Source: BOG-908 sp963850605
Lineage (GTDB): Bacteria; Pseudomonadota; Alphaproteobacteria; Acetobacterales; Acetobacteraceae
Length of the DNA: 64,000 nucleotides
Assembly: GCA_963850605.1 (NCBI GenBank)
Contig: CAWKLX010000009.1
Span: 1-64,000, forward strand
Reading direction: 5' to 3'
A program made the translations under genes and the position numbers. Below are positions 19,639 to 29,824 of this stretch, piece after piece; the stretch's first letter is position 1; each line of letters opens with the position of its first letter. A model generated the notes under the pieces. The model was not told where the DNA came from, did not search any database, and saw only the letters and a program-made list of their open reading frames with translations.

Positions 19639-20025
19639 TCAGCTGGAACATGTCATATGGCGCACAGGATAGAACGGCATATGGCGATCGTTCGAGACTA
19701 ATGTTGCATCCTCGACGATCGCCTGCGCGATAAGCAGATGATCGAAAGGATCGCCATGGTGCTTGGGCAGGCGGGCGAGTTCCAGAAGGTGCGCATGGGC
19801 GATTGGGATCGAAGTAAAGCCGGCACTGGCCGAATCACGGATAATCTCGCCAAGATCGGCCTCAAGCTTGCCTGTGCGCATCTTCAGCACGATTTCCCAA
19901 ATCGACACGATGCTGACGATGACCGTGTGGGCCGGATCGATAATCAACGCGCGGGAGTGCACGCCAAGCGACGAATCATCGGTCAGGCACCATAGCAGAA
20001 CATGCGTATCCAGAAGCAGCTTCAA
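19639..20025 (-). CDS. PIN-domain toxin (VapC-like)
   Basis: This 128-residue PIN-domain ribonuclease is probably the toxin of a type II toxin-antitoxin pair. The acidic metal-binding residues are visible: Asp6 (LLLDTHVLLWCL), Glu44 (SIWEIVLK), Asp92/Asp95 (HGDPFDHLLIAQA) and Asp113 (VSNDRHM). The LLDTHVLLW start with SIWEI places it in the VapC-like group whose partners are Phd/YefM type. It overlaps the antitoxin stop by four bases (ATGA), as toxins usually do. Confidence 0.88.
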   Translation of the reverse strand: MKLLLDTHVLLWCLTDDSSLGVHSRALIIDPAHTVIVSIVSIWEIVLKMRTGKLEADLGEIIRDSASAGFTSIPIAHAHLLELARLPKHHGDPFDHLLIAQAIVEDATLVSNDRHMPFYPVRHMTCSS

Positions 20026-20291
20026 AGACCGCCTTCCATGGCCGCCAGCATGTCCTCAGGCCAGGTGTCGAAATCCGGTGCCATGTGAATCTTGCCACGC
20101 AGGGTGCCCAACTTCCGCGGCGCCGCGCGCCGGACAGAGGGCGGGCCGATCTCGGCGATGACCTGGTCGTGGGAGGTGATCAGGAAAGATTGTCCAGCCT
20201 GAGCCTGCCGCATGAAGCCGGCAAACTTGGCGCGAAACTCCCGCACTCCGATCTTGGGCAGGGTTTCGGCATTCGAGGGCAGGCCCGGCAC
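20022..20291 (-). CDS. Phd/YefM-family antitoxin
   Basis: This 89-residue antitoxin partners the PIN toxin. The N-terminal DNA-binding part has IGVREFRAKFAGFMRQAQAG and SFLITSHDQVIAEIGPP, the Phd/YefM fold. The C-terminal tail (FDTWPEDMLAAMEGGL) would cap the toxin active site. The start is GTG at 20291, with a GGAG ribosome-binding site close upstream. It probably represses its own operon through the palindrome at 20301-20329. Confidence 0.87.
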   Translation of the reverse strand: MPGLPSNAETLPKIGVREFRAKFAGFMRQAQAGQSFLITSHDQVIAEIGPPSVRRAAPRKLGTLRGKIHMAPDFDTWPEDMLAAMEGGL

Positions 20292-20300
20292 GGCGCACTC

Positions 20301-20329
20301 CTATGTAGTCACATATTGTGTACACATAG
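20301..20329. promoter_or_regulatory. Palindromic operator upstream of the toxin-antitoxin operon
   Basis: An imperfect 29-base inverted repeat (arms CTATGT.. and ..ACACATAG) lies 10 bases upstream of the antitoxin GTG. Position and symmetry fit autoregulation by a Phd/YefM antitoxin; this is inference. Confidence 0.5.
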
Positions 20330-20422
20330 CCAGTCTCGGCGTCAATCGTCCGGTATTCCTGATCGGGCCAGTGGTGTAGCTTGGTGCCGCGTCTGCCCGC
20401 CATGCTTTACCGGAGACCGCCC

Positions 20423-21114
20423 GTGAACGCCGCCATCCTGATCTTTCCGGGCACCAACCGCGAGCGCGACGCCGCCATCGCCCTGCACCAGGCCACCGGC
20501 CGCGCACCCACAAAAATCTGGCACGGCGAGACGACCCTGCCAGACGGGCTGGATCTGGCCGTCCTTCCCGGCGGGTTCAGCCACGGCGACTACCTGCGCT
20601 GCGGCGCCATGGCGGCCCAATCGCCGATCATGCCCGCCCTGCACGCTTTCGCCGCGCGCGGCGGCCACGTGCTGGGCATCTGCAACGGCTTCCAAATCCT
20701 GACGGAAGCCGGCCTGCTGCCCGGCGCCCTGCTGCGCAACGCCAACCTGCGTTTCCTCTCGCGCGACTGCCACCTGCGGGTGGAGCGCGCCGACACCGCC
20801 TTCACCCGCCACTACCAGCGCGGCCAGGTGTTCCGCGCCCCCATGGCCCACGGCGACGGCAACTTCTTCGCCGACGCTGAAACGGTAGCCATGCTGGAGG
20901 GCGAGGGGCGCGTGGCCTTCCGCTACGTCACCCCGTCCGGCGAGACGACGCCGGCCAGCAACCCGAACGGCAGCATCAACGCCATCGCCGGCGTGCTGAG
21001 CCAGAACGGCCGCGTGCTGGGGCTGATGCCGCACCCGGAGGATCTGGTCGATCCGCTGATGGGCGGCACGGATGGGCGGCCGTTGTTCGAGGGACTGGTC
21101 GAGGCGCTGGCCGC

Positions 21115-21118
<4 letters not shown>
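20423..21118 (+). CDS. purQ: Phosphoribosylformylglycinamidine synthase, glutaminase subunit
   Basis: PurQ releases ammonia from glutamine for the fourth step of purine synthesis (FGAR to FGAM) with PurL and PurS. The class I glutaminase triad is visible: Cys87 in GHVLGICNGFQIL, and His204 and Glu206 in LMPHPEDL. It has 231 residues, normal for the small subunit. The start is GTG at 20423, with GGAG about 8 bases upstream. It overlaps purL by four bases (GTGA). PurS, usually just upstream, is not in this window at that position. Confidence 0.95.
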
Positions 21119-23298
<2,180 letters not shown>

Positions 23299-23308
23299 GG
23301 GTTTTACC

Positions 23309-23569
23309 ATGGCAATGTCAGCCACCGAGATCGAGACACTGATCCGCACCGCCCTGCCCGACGCCGAGGTGAGCGTGGAGGATCTGGCCGGCGACGGCGA
23401 CCACTACGCCGCCCGCATCGTCAGCGAATCGTTCCGCGGCCGCAGCCGCATCCAGCAGCACCAGATGGTTTTTTCCGCCCTCGGCGGCCGCATGGGCGGC
23501 GTGCTGCACGCCCTGGCGCTGCAAACCTCAGTGCCAGAAAGCGCCAGCTTCAAGGAGACCGCACAATGA
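23309..23569 (+). CDS. bolA: BolA family protein
   Basis: This 86-residue BolA/IbaG-type protein partners monothiol glutaredoxins in Fe-S cluster handling and iron regulation. The family core is visible as IRTALPDAEVSVEDLAGDGD, HYAARIVSESFRGRSRIQQH and QMVFSALGGRMGGVLHALAL. I use the ATG at 23309 (MAMSATEIETLI). Its stop overlaps the grxD start by four bases (ATGA), the common alphaproteobacterial bolA-grxD coupling. Confidence 0.93.
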   Translation: MAMSATEIETLIRTALPDAEVSVEDLAGDGDHYAARIVSESFRGRSRIQQHQMVFSALGGRMGGVLHALALQTSVPESASFKETAQ

Positions 23570-23904
23570 GCGACACAGTCACCGCCCGCATCGAACACGA
23601 GATCGCGGAAAACCCGGTCATGCTCTACATGAAGGGCACGGCCATGTTTCCGCAATGCGGCTTTTCCGCCCGCGTCGTGCAAATCCTGTCCCATCTCGGC
23701 GTCAAATTCGCGACCGCCAACGTGCTGGAAGATGCCGAACTGCGCGAAGGCATCAAACAGTTCTCGCAATGGCCGACGGTTCCGCAGCTCTACGTCAAGG
23801 GCGAGTTCGTCGGCGGCTGCGACATCGTGACCGAAATGTTCCAGGCCGGCGAGCTGGAGCAGCTTTTTGCCGAAAAGGGCGTGGCGCATACCGCGCAGGC
23901 TTGA
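23566..23904 (+). CDS. grxD: Monothiol glutaredoxin Grx4 type
   Basis: This is a 112-residue CGFS glutaredoxin. The active-site motif is Cys31-Gly-Phe-Ser (MFPQCGFSARVV), preceded by VMLYMKGTA and followed by WPTVPQLYVKGEFVGGCDI, where the TVP loop and the GG-C-D glutathione site are seen. It carries and transfers [2Fe-2S] clusters together with BolA, whose gene overlaps it. It is translationally coupled downstream of bolA. Confidence 0.95.
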   Translation: MSDTVTARIEHEIAENPVMLYMKGTAMFPQCGFSARVVQILSHLGVKFATANVLEDAELREGIKQFSQWPTVPQLYVKGEFVGGCDIVTEMFQAGELEQLFAEKGVAHTAQA

Positions 23905-24071
23905 AATGCCGCTCTCTACCGCCACTCGATCCGGCTGCAAAAGGCTATAAGCCGTTCCGGAAATGTGTCCGTGGGAACTCTCTAGCGTGATCGCTGACAA
24001 CTGGCTCCCGCCAGGCTGATTGAGGCTCTCGGAAGGGCAGTCGCCCGAGGCGACTTCAGCAAGAAAGCTCA

Positions 24072-24190
24072 ACCACGAACACACGACGGCCACAAAGAAA
24101 GCCGGGTCCGTCAGAGTTGCGTGCAGTGCCTCCCAAAGCGAAACAAGGAAGCAATGCTTCTTGGTGTCGTGTGTGCCTTCGTGGTGTATA
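24072..24190. repeat. Imperfect long inverted repeat in an intergenic region
   Basis: Left arm AACCACGAACACACGACGG and the right arm read in reverse (ACCACGAAGGCACACACGAC) match with small gaps. They continue with CCACAAAGAA against ACCAAGAAG. The arms flank about 55 bases. The whole gap 23905-24310 has no gene; besides this repeat it holds only the palindrome at 24285. It looks like a small non-coding dispersed element; copy number elsewhere is unknown. Confidence 0.5.
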
Positions 24191-24284
24191 ATGCTGCGAT
24201 CAGAACGGATACACTCGTCATCCAGCGTAGAAGGCACGTTGAAGCAATTTGACCTCAGCTTCCCGCCCAGTGCTGTCACACGAG

Positions 24285-24305
24285 GACCGTTTGATCTAAA
24301 CGGTC
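24285..24305. promoter_or_regulatory. Perfect palindrome, probable TetR operator
   Basis: Eight-base perfect arms GACCGTTT and AAACGGTC flank a 5-base centre (GATCT) and end 5 bases before the TetR start codon. A 21-base odd-centred palindrome of this kind is typical of TetR self-regulation; binding is inferred. Confidence 0.6.
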
Positions 24306-24310
24306 TTCAC

Positions 24311-24937
24311 ATGAGCTTCGGCCCCAAACCCACGCGCGCCTACCACCACGGCAATTTGCGCGAGGCCATGGTGGCCGCCGCCCTCGACCTGATCGCCACC
24401 GCCGGCGCCAACGGGTTCACCCTCGCCGAGGTGGCACGCGCCGTCGGCGTCAGCGGCGCCGCCCCCTACCGCCACTTCAAGGACCGCAACGCCCTGGTGG
24501 CAGAAATCGCGCGCCAGGGTTTCGACAAATTCGCCGAGGAGCTGTTCGCGGCCTGGGACGACGGCAAACCCCATGCAGTGGCCGCCATAGAAGCCGTCGC
24601 CCGCGCCTACCTGTCCTTCGCCCGACGCGAACCGGCTTTTTACGCCGCCATGTTCGAACCAGGCTTCGCACTCGATGAAGATGCGACACTCCTCGCCTCC
24701 TCCGAACGCGCCTTCGGCGTCATGCGCCTGGCCGCCGACGCCGCCACACGCGCCATGCCGGCCAAGGGACGCCCGCCCGCGCTGATGGTGGCCCTGCACA
24801 TCTGGTCCATGGCCCACGGCGTCGCCTCCCTGTTCATCGAAGGGCCAAGCGGGTCCCGCCGCCGCCTGCCGATGTCACCGGAGGATTTGCTGGAGGCCGG
24901 GCTGCTGATCTATCTTCAATCCGTCGGCGCACCATAA
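24311..24937 (+). CDS. TetR/AcrR family transcriptional regulator with WHG-type C-terminal domain
   Basis: This 208-residue repressor has an N-terminal helix-turn-helix (residues about 15-60) with HHGNLREAMVAAALDLIATA, FTLAEVARAVGVSGAAPYRH and FKDRNALVAEIA. The C-terminal ligand domain ends with LHIWSMAHGVASLFIEGP, the WHG signature. I use the ATG at 24311 because a perfect palindrome lies directly upstream and the longer frame passes through repeat DNA. No Shine-Dalgarno is evident, so the message may be leaderless or short-leadered. It probably regulates itself and perhaps the GFA gene 12 bases downstream. Confidence 0.88.
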   Translation: MSFGPKPTRAYHHGNLREAMVAAALDLIATAGANGFTLAEVARAVGVSGAAPYRHFKDRNALVAEIARQGFDKFAEELFAAWDDGKPHAVAAIEAVARAYLSFARREPAFYAAMFEPGFALDEDATLLASSERAFGVMRLAADAATRAMPAKGRPPALMVALHIWSMAHGVASLFIEGPSGSRRRLPMSPEDLLEAGLLIYLQSVGAP

Positions 24938-24949
24938 AGCGAGCCACGC

Positions 24950-25390
24950 ATGAGCGACCCGGTCAAAGCGGCGTGTCATTGCAAAACGGTTCGCTTCGAA
25001 GTCGCCTTGGCCGACGGCCTGACGAAGCCACGCCGGTGCAACTGCACCTATTGCCGCATGCGCGGCGCGGTCGCCCTCTCGGCCAATCTTGGCGACATCA
25101 CCTTCATCTCCGGCGAGGACGCGCTCACGCTCTACACCTTCAACACCGGCGCCGCGCAACACTATTTCTGCTCGGTCTGCGGCATCACCACGCATCACCG
25201 CCGGCGCTCGAACCCGAACCAGTTCGGCGTCAACGCCGCGTGCCTGGAAGGCGTCAGCCCGTTCGATTTCGCCCGCATACCCGTCCTGAACGGAACGCAG
25301 CATCCGCGCGACGTGCCGGACGGCACGTGGAACCCGCTCGCCGGCTGGCTGACCTACACGCCAGCCACGTCCGGTCACGACACCCCTTGA
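24950..25390 (+). CDS. GFA family (glutathione-dependent formaldehyde-activating-like) protein
   Basis: This is a 146-residue zinc protein of the GFA/CENP-V family. The zinc ligands are visible in ACHCKTVRFEV, RRCNCTYCRMRGAV and YFCSVCGITTHHRR. Founding members were proposed to condense formaldehyde with glutathione, but most paralogues have no proven reaction, so I do not assign one. It is 12 bases downstream of the TetR gene in the same direction, which suggests shared control. Confidence 0.88.
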   Translation: MSDPVKAACHCKTVRFEVALADGLTKPRRCNCTYCRMRGAVALSANLGDITFISGEDALTLYTFNTGAAQHYFCSVCGITTHHRRRSNPNQFGVNAACLEGVSPFDFARIPVLNGTQHPRDVPDGTWNPLAGWLTYTPATSGHDTP

Positions 25391-25450
25391 CGCCCGGCCC
25401 GTTTCATCCATCTATGTAAATGTGTTTCACATTCACACAGGGGACGTGCC

Positions 25451-25834
25451 GTGGCGGTAGTCGAAAAACTGGACGAGTATGGCAAGGGCGCCTGGATCGC
25501 CTTGATCATCCTCGGCTTCTGGGTGTTCTGGCCGATCGGCCTGACCGCCCTGGCTTTCGTAATATTCAGCGGCCGCGGCCGTGCCTGGCGCATGCAACAG
25601 CGCGGCCAGTGGTACAACGCCAACATGCGCGGCTGCGGCATGGGCCGCATGCGCGGCATGCGCAGCAGCGGCAACGCGGCGTTCGACGAATACCGCGCCG
25701 AGACGATCAAGCGCCTGGAGGACGAGCAGAAGGAGTTCGTCGAGTACCTGGAAAAACTGCGTCAGGCCAAGGACAAGCAGGAGTTCGACCAGTTCATGGC
25801 CGACCGCCGCGGCCGGACCGACATCGCCGCCTGA
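25451..25834 (+). CDS. DUF2852 membrane protein
   Basis: This is a 127-residue protein with one or two N-terminal membrane helices (AWIALIILGFWVFWPIGLTAL) and a Gly/Met/Arg-rich linker (MRGCGMGRMRGMRSSGN). Its charged coiled-coil tail contains FDEYRAETIKRLEDEQKEF and RQAKDKQEFDQFM. This is the DUF2852 pattern, common in alphaproteobacteria and without a known role. The start is GTG at 25451 with GGGGA upstream. A strong terminator follows the stop. Confidence 0.88.
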   Translation: MAVVEKLDEYGKGAWIALIILGFWVFWPIGLTALAFVIFSGRGRAWRMQQRGQWYNANMRGCGMGRMRGMRSSGNAAFDEYRAETIKRLEDEQKEFVEYLEKLRQAKDKQEFDQFMADRRGRTDIAA

Positions 25835-25857
25835 AGCTCACCTGTAACCGACAGTCA

Positions 25858-25888
25858 GCAGGACCGGGATGCGTTCCGGTCCTGCCAC
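25858..25888 (+). terminator. Rho-independent terminator after DUF2852 gene
   Basis: A 10-bp perfect GC-rich stem (GCAGGACCGG / CCGGTCCTGC) with an 8-base loop is followed by CACTTTG. It lies 24 bases after the DUF2852 stop codon. Confidence 0.65.
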
Positions 25889-25936
25889 TTTGTACAGACG
25901 TTTGGCCGGACAAACTTGCCCAGCTCCCGTAAGCCA

Positions 25937-25956
25937 AACTAACATGATTGTTAGTT
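25937..25956. promoter_or_regulatory. Perfect palindrome upstream of hypothetical gene
   Basis: Eight-base arms AACTAACA and TGTTAGTT flank TGAT and end 18 bases before the ATG at 25975. It is a candidate operator for an unlinked repressor. Confidence 0.45.
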
Positions 25957-25974
25957 CAGCCCCGGGAGCCTTTC

Positions 25975-26919
25975 ATGGTCGCCAGTCCGCCGCCCGTTTT
26001 CGTCCTGCTCGACCTCTGCCCGCCCCCGTCCGACAGCCACCAGCGAAAGACGGACCCGGCAGCACTGGCCACGCCCGGCCTCTCCGGCGTGCTGTTTCAC
26101 ACGCAGATGGCGGACCACCTCGCCTCCCGCTTCGACGCGATCGACTACGTGCTGAGCACCGCCCCGGAAAACCTGATGCTGCGCATGGGCACCGTCGGCA
26201 TGCCGGCACCGCCGGACGCGACATACCGCACCATCACGCTCGACATTTCGTTACGCGACCAGGCCCCGGTCAGCACCGCGCTGCCCATCATCTGGGACCC
26301 GGCCTTCGAAGCCGATTTTGTAGAATCCTACAGCCTGGCGGCGGATTACCTGCGTGCGCAGGGAGCCTGGGACCGCCTGCACGGGGTGAATTTCTGCCCG
26401 ATCGCGCGATACGCGCAGGATATGGAATTCCAGGTCCCCTCGCATAACCCGGCCCCCTACAGCCAGGATTTCTCCGCCGAATGGCTGAACGCCGGCTACA
26501 GCGAGGCGGCAGTCACGGGCGCGCTCGCCCGCATCTTCGCCGGCCTGAACGCGCTGTTCGCCGGCCTGCCGATCGCCTTCCCCATGCTGACGGCCGAGCA
26601 GCAGCAGCTCGGCGGCAAGTGGGACAGCCAAGGCACCTTCGCCCGCGCGATGCTGGACGCCATGATGCAAGCCGCTCCTACCGGCCTGCTGGTGCCGGAA
26701 AACCTGACCGTCACCGAACACAGCACAACGAGCTGGGCCGCCACGCAAGGTGCGCGCCTCGGACGTCTGGGCCTGCAGCTCGGCACCACACCGCGCACAC
26801 CGGCCGAGATCCAGGGGGCCGTAGCGCGCGCCCTGACGTTCAAGCCGGACTGGCTGGAGGTACACCCCTTTCAGGCCGCCGACGCCATGGCATACCTGGC
26901 ATCGCAGCCCACCGTGTGA
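25975..26919 (+). CDS. Hypothetical protein, function unknown
   Basis: This 314-residue soluble protein lacks a signal peptide. Visible landmarks are VFVLLDLCPPPSDSHQRK at the start, LHGVNFCPIARYAQDMEF, LPIAFPMLTAEQQQLGGKWD and the end LTFKPDWLEVHPFQAADAM. The alternating strand/helix pattern could be a TIM-barrel-like fold, but no catalytic motif is certain and I recognise no family. The ATG at 25975 follows a perfect palindrome by 18 bases. The next gene is convergent. Confidence 0.65.
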   Translation: MVASPPPVFVLLDLCPPPSDSHQRKTDPAALATPGLSGVLFHTQMADHLASRFDAIDYVLSTAPENLMLRMGTVGMPAPPDATYRTITLDISLRDQAPVSTALPIIWDPAFEADFVESYSLAADYLRAQGAWDRLHGVNFCPIARYAQDMEFQVPSHNPAPYSQDFSAEWLNAGYSEAAVTGALARIFAGLNALFAGLPIAFPMLTAEQQQLGGKWDSQGTFARAMLDAMMQAAPTGLLVPENLTVTEHSTTSWAATQGARLGRLGLQLGTTPRTPAEIQGAVARALTFKPDWLEVHPFQAADAMAYLASQPTV

Positions 26920-26940
26920 ACCGTCAGGCCGCGCGCGGGC

Positions 26941-28185
26941 TCAACCGCCTTTGACCAATACCATCGGCGACAAGCCGGCCGGCACGACGGGAAACTCCAT
27001 GCGCGTACCGAGGGGAGACGTTTCGAAGGCACGGGCGCGCCTTACAAAATCGGTATGCGGCATGGGCAGTTCCAAGAAATTCGTCGGTATGGCCCAGCCT
27101 ACAACCAGAGCAAGCAGCGACCGCCCTGTCCAGCCGAGCCATCTCCGCCGATCGGCTGCCAGGGTGAACAGCACGGCCATCCACGCCAAGATCGCAAAAT
27201 AGAAATAGCGGCTGCCGACCGGCGGGTGGGTCAGCACCGCCCATTGTGGACCGGTGGCCGAGGCTTGCGGGCTCACCATCGCTGCAGCCGACACCAGCGC
27301 CGCGAACAACGCCAATGCTCGTAGCGCGATGCCACCCCTCATCAGGGCCACGACCCCCAGGCCCCCGCCCGCGAAAGCTGCCAACAGCAGCGGCACGTTA
27401 CTCTGCCAGGCCGGCAGGCTCGGCAACGTCATGGCCGTCCTCAGCCCGAGTTCGCCGCCCGCCAGGACCTGCATGGCGAAAACCCGTGCCAGCATGCGCG
27501 GCCCGGCGCCGAGCGGCCCCGGTGCACGATGTGCTTGCGCACCGTGAACAATAAACCAAAGCTGCACGCCCGCGGTCGCCGCCAGGATGCACGCGTGCCA
27601 GACATCCGCACGCGCGCGCCGCCTCCATGTCTGCCACCACGCGATCGGCATGAGCAGCAGGCAGAATGGTCCGCTGAGACCCGAAATGACGAGCACGGCC
27701 GCATCGAACGCTGTGGCGAACCGGCCGCGTGGCGGCGTCGCGATGATGATCTGCAGTGCCACCAGCGCCAGGTTCCACGGGGCATTTGTCAGATTTGCAA
27801 ACGTCTCGACATTGTCGGGCAGCAACACATACAGCAAGGCGAAAGCCAGACGAGCGGCCGGGTTCGGCCAGACGGGATGCATGCGCGGGGACAGCAAAAA
27901 CAGGGCCGGCAGCACCTGCACGCAGATCGCGACGCAGGCGAAGAACGTGGGCACCGATGTCAGCGGCAGCACTTGCGCGGCCAGGCCCCCCAAGCGTTGC
28001 AGCGTGTTGAGATAGCCGCCGACAGGCATGGTCAGGCACCGAAAGCCCAGCCGATATGCATCCGGATACCACGACCAGCCGTCATCGCCCCACAGCTCGG
28101 CGCGGAAAACCACGTCCGGCCGACGCGCCACCAGCAACCCCACACACCACAACCCAATCACCGCAAGGCCGGCGGGTGTTCCCAT
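26941..28185 (-). CDS. Polytopic membrane protein of unknown function
   Basis: This 414-residue protein has about ten transmembrane segments, beginning GTPAGLAVIGLWCVGLL. An early periplasmic loop holds FRAELWGDDGWSWYPDAYRLG, where the Asp pair recalls GT-C glycosyltransferases. Later landmarks are LLYVLLPDNVETFANLTNAP and THPPVGSRYFYFAILAW. The only good start is ATG 28185; upstream codons run into prfC. It may use a lipid-linked sugar donor, but this is inference from topology. It lies downstream of prfC in the same direction. Confidence 0.62.
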   Translation of the reverse strand: MGTPAGLAVIGLWCVGLLVARRPDVVFRAELWGDDGWSWYPDAYRLGFRCLTMPVGGYLNTLQRLGGLAAQVLPLTSVPTFFACVAICVQVLPALFLLSPRMHPVWPNPAARLAFALLYVLLPDNVETFANLTNAPWNLALVALQIIIATPPRGRFATAFDAAVLVISGLSGPFCLLLMPIAWWQTWRRRARADVWHACILAATAGVQLWFIVHGAQAHRAPGPLGAGPRMLARVFAMQVLAGGELGLRTAMTLPSLPAWQSNVPLLLAAFAGGGLGVVALMRGGIALRALALFAALVSAAAMVSPQASATGPQWAVLTHPPVGSRYFYFAILAWMAVLFTLAADRRRWLGWTGRSLLALVVGWAIPTNFLELPMPHTDFVRRARAFETSPLGTRMEFPVVPAGLSPMVLVKGG

Positions 28186-28258
28186 CCAGGCCAGCGCTGT
28201 GCGCCGCCCGAAGCGGCGATCCCGTAGCAGCCGATTCGGCGAAGAACTCGTGCAAGCC

Positions 28259-29824
28259 TCAGGCCGGCTCCGCCCGATGATCCTTGATGTCGCGGAACTG
28301 CAAGCCCGCATTCTGCTCGTGCGTCCGCCGCAAGGTGAACGCCGAGGTCGCCAGGAACACCGGGTCGCCATCCACGTCGTCCGCCATCGACGTACGCTGA
28401 TCGCCCAAAAACTTTTGCAACATCAGCCGGTCACCGGAAACCCAGCGCGCCAGATTGTACGGCGTGGATTCGAACCCGATCGCCACCCCGTATTCGCCGG
28501 CCAGCCGCGCCTGCAGCACATCCAGCTGCAACGTGCCCACCACACCCACGATAGGCGGGCTGCCATCCTGCGGCCGGAACAGCTGCACCACGCCCTCCTC
28601 GGCCAATTCCTGCAGCGCCTGCCGCAGCTTTTTCGCCTTCATGGCATCGTCCAGCCGTACGCGCCGCAGGATTTCGGGCGCGAAACTCGGCACGCCCAGA
28701 AACTGCAGATCCTCATCGTCGGTCAACGTATCGCCGATCCGCAACGTGCCATGGTTGGGGATGCCCACCACGTCGCCGGCAAACGCCTCCTCGGCCAACT
28801 GCCTGTCGCGCGCGAAAAAGAATTGCGGTGCATTCAACGGAATCAGCTTGCCGGTCCGCACCTGCCGCAATTTCACACCGCGCTCCAACCGCCCCGAACA
28901 GATACGCGCGAACGCCATGCGGTCCCGATGATTGGGGTCCATGTTCGCCTGTATCTTGAACACCAGCGCGGTCAGGTGCTCCTCATCGGCCTGCACGGTC
29001 CGCGTATCGGCCACCTGCGCCCGCGGCGGCGGCCCAAAACGAGCCAGCGCATCCAGCAGGTCGAGCACCCCGATCTCGCGCATCGCACTACCGAAATACA
29101 CCGGCGTCAAACTGCCCGCATTGAACTCCTGCGCGTCCCATTCAGGCAAAGCGGCGCGCACCAGATCGAGCTCGTCGCCCAGCGCCTGCAAGCGCGGATC
29201 CGATTGCGCCAGATCCTGCGTCAGCCGCATCGTCCTGTTATAGACGTCGTAAGTGCCCACGAAATCCGCCGCGCGCCCCACCGGCCACGTCGCCGGCGAG
29301 GTATCCAGCGCCAGCGTGGAGGCCACCTCGTCCAACAACTCGAACGGGTCGCGGCTTTCACGATCCATCTTGTTGACGAAGGTGATGATCGGGATGTCGC
29401 GCAGCCGGCATATTTCGAAAAGCTTCTTCGTCCGCGCCTCGATCCCCTTGGCCGCGTCGATCACCATCACCGCCGAATCCACCGCCGTCAGCGTGCGGTA
29501 CGTGTCCTCGGAGAAATCCTCGTGCCCCGGCGTATCCAACAAATTGTAGATCCGGTCGGCATATTCGAACGTCATCACCGACGTCACCACCGAAATCCCG
29601 CGCTCGCGCTCGATGCCCATCCAGTCCGACCGCGTGCGCCGCCGCTCGCCCTTCGCCCGCACGTTGCCGGCAAGCTGGATGGCGCCGCCCGCGCGCAGCA
29701 GCCGTTCGGTCAGCGTGGTCTTGCCCGCGTCCGGGTGGGAGATGATCGCGAAGGTGCGACGCCGGGCGATCTCGCGCGCAAGATCGCCAGGCCTGCCCGC
29801 CAGCGTATCGGTCGCGGCGCTCAT
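28259..29824 (-). CDS. prfC: Peptide chain release factor 3
   Basis: RF3 is the GTPase that recycles RF1/RF2 from the ribosome after termination. It has 521 residues. The G1 loop is SHPDAGKTTL (about 29-38), the switch region has RGISVVTSVMTFEY, G3 is DTPGHEDF (97-104) and G4 is NKMD (151-154). The C-terminal RF3-specific part contains GVVGTLQLDVLQARLAGEYG. The start codon overlaps the end of the upstream glycosyltransferase gene by four bases (ATGA), so the two are probably coupled. Confidence 0.96.
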   Translation of the reverse strand: MSAATDTLAGRPGDLAREIARRRTFAIISHPDAGKTTLTERLLRAGGAIQLAGNVRAKGERRRTRSDWMGIERERGISVVTSVMTFEYADRIYNLLDTPGHEDFSEDTYRTLTAVDSAVMVIDAAKGIEARTKKLFEICRLRDIPIITFVNKMDRESRDPFELLDEVASTLALDTSPATWPVGRAADFVGTYDVYNRTMRLTQDLAQSDPRLQALGDELDLVRAALPEWDAQEFNAGSLTPVYFGSAMREIGVLDLLDALARFGPPPRAQVADTRTVQADEEHLTALVFKIQANMDPNHRDRMAFARICSGRLERGVKLRQVRTGKLIPLNAPQFFFARDRQLAEEAFAGDVVGIPNHGTLRIGDTLTDDEDLQFLGVPSFAPEILRRVRLDDAMKAKKLRQALQELAEEGVVQLFRPQDGSPPIVGVVGTLQLDVLQARLAGEYGVAIGFESTPYNLARWVSGDRLMLQKFLGDQRTSMADDVDGDPVFLATSAFTLRRTHEQNAGLQFRDIKDHRAEPA

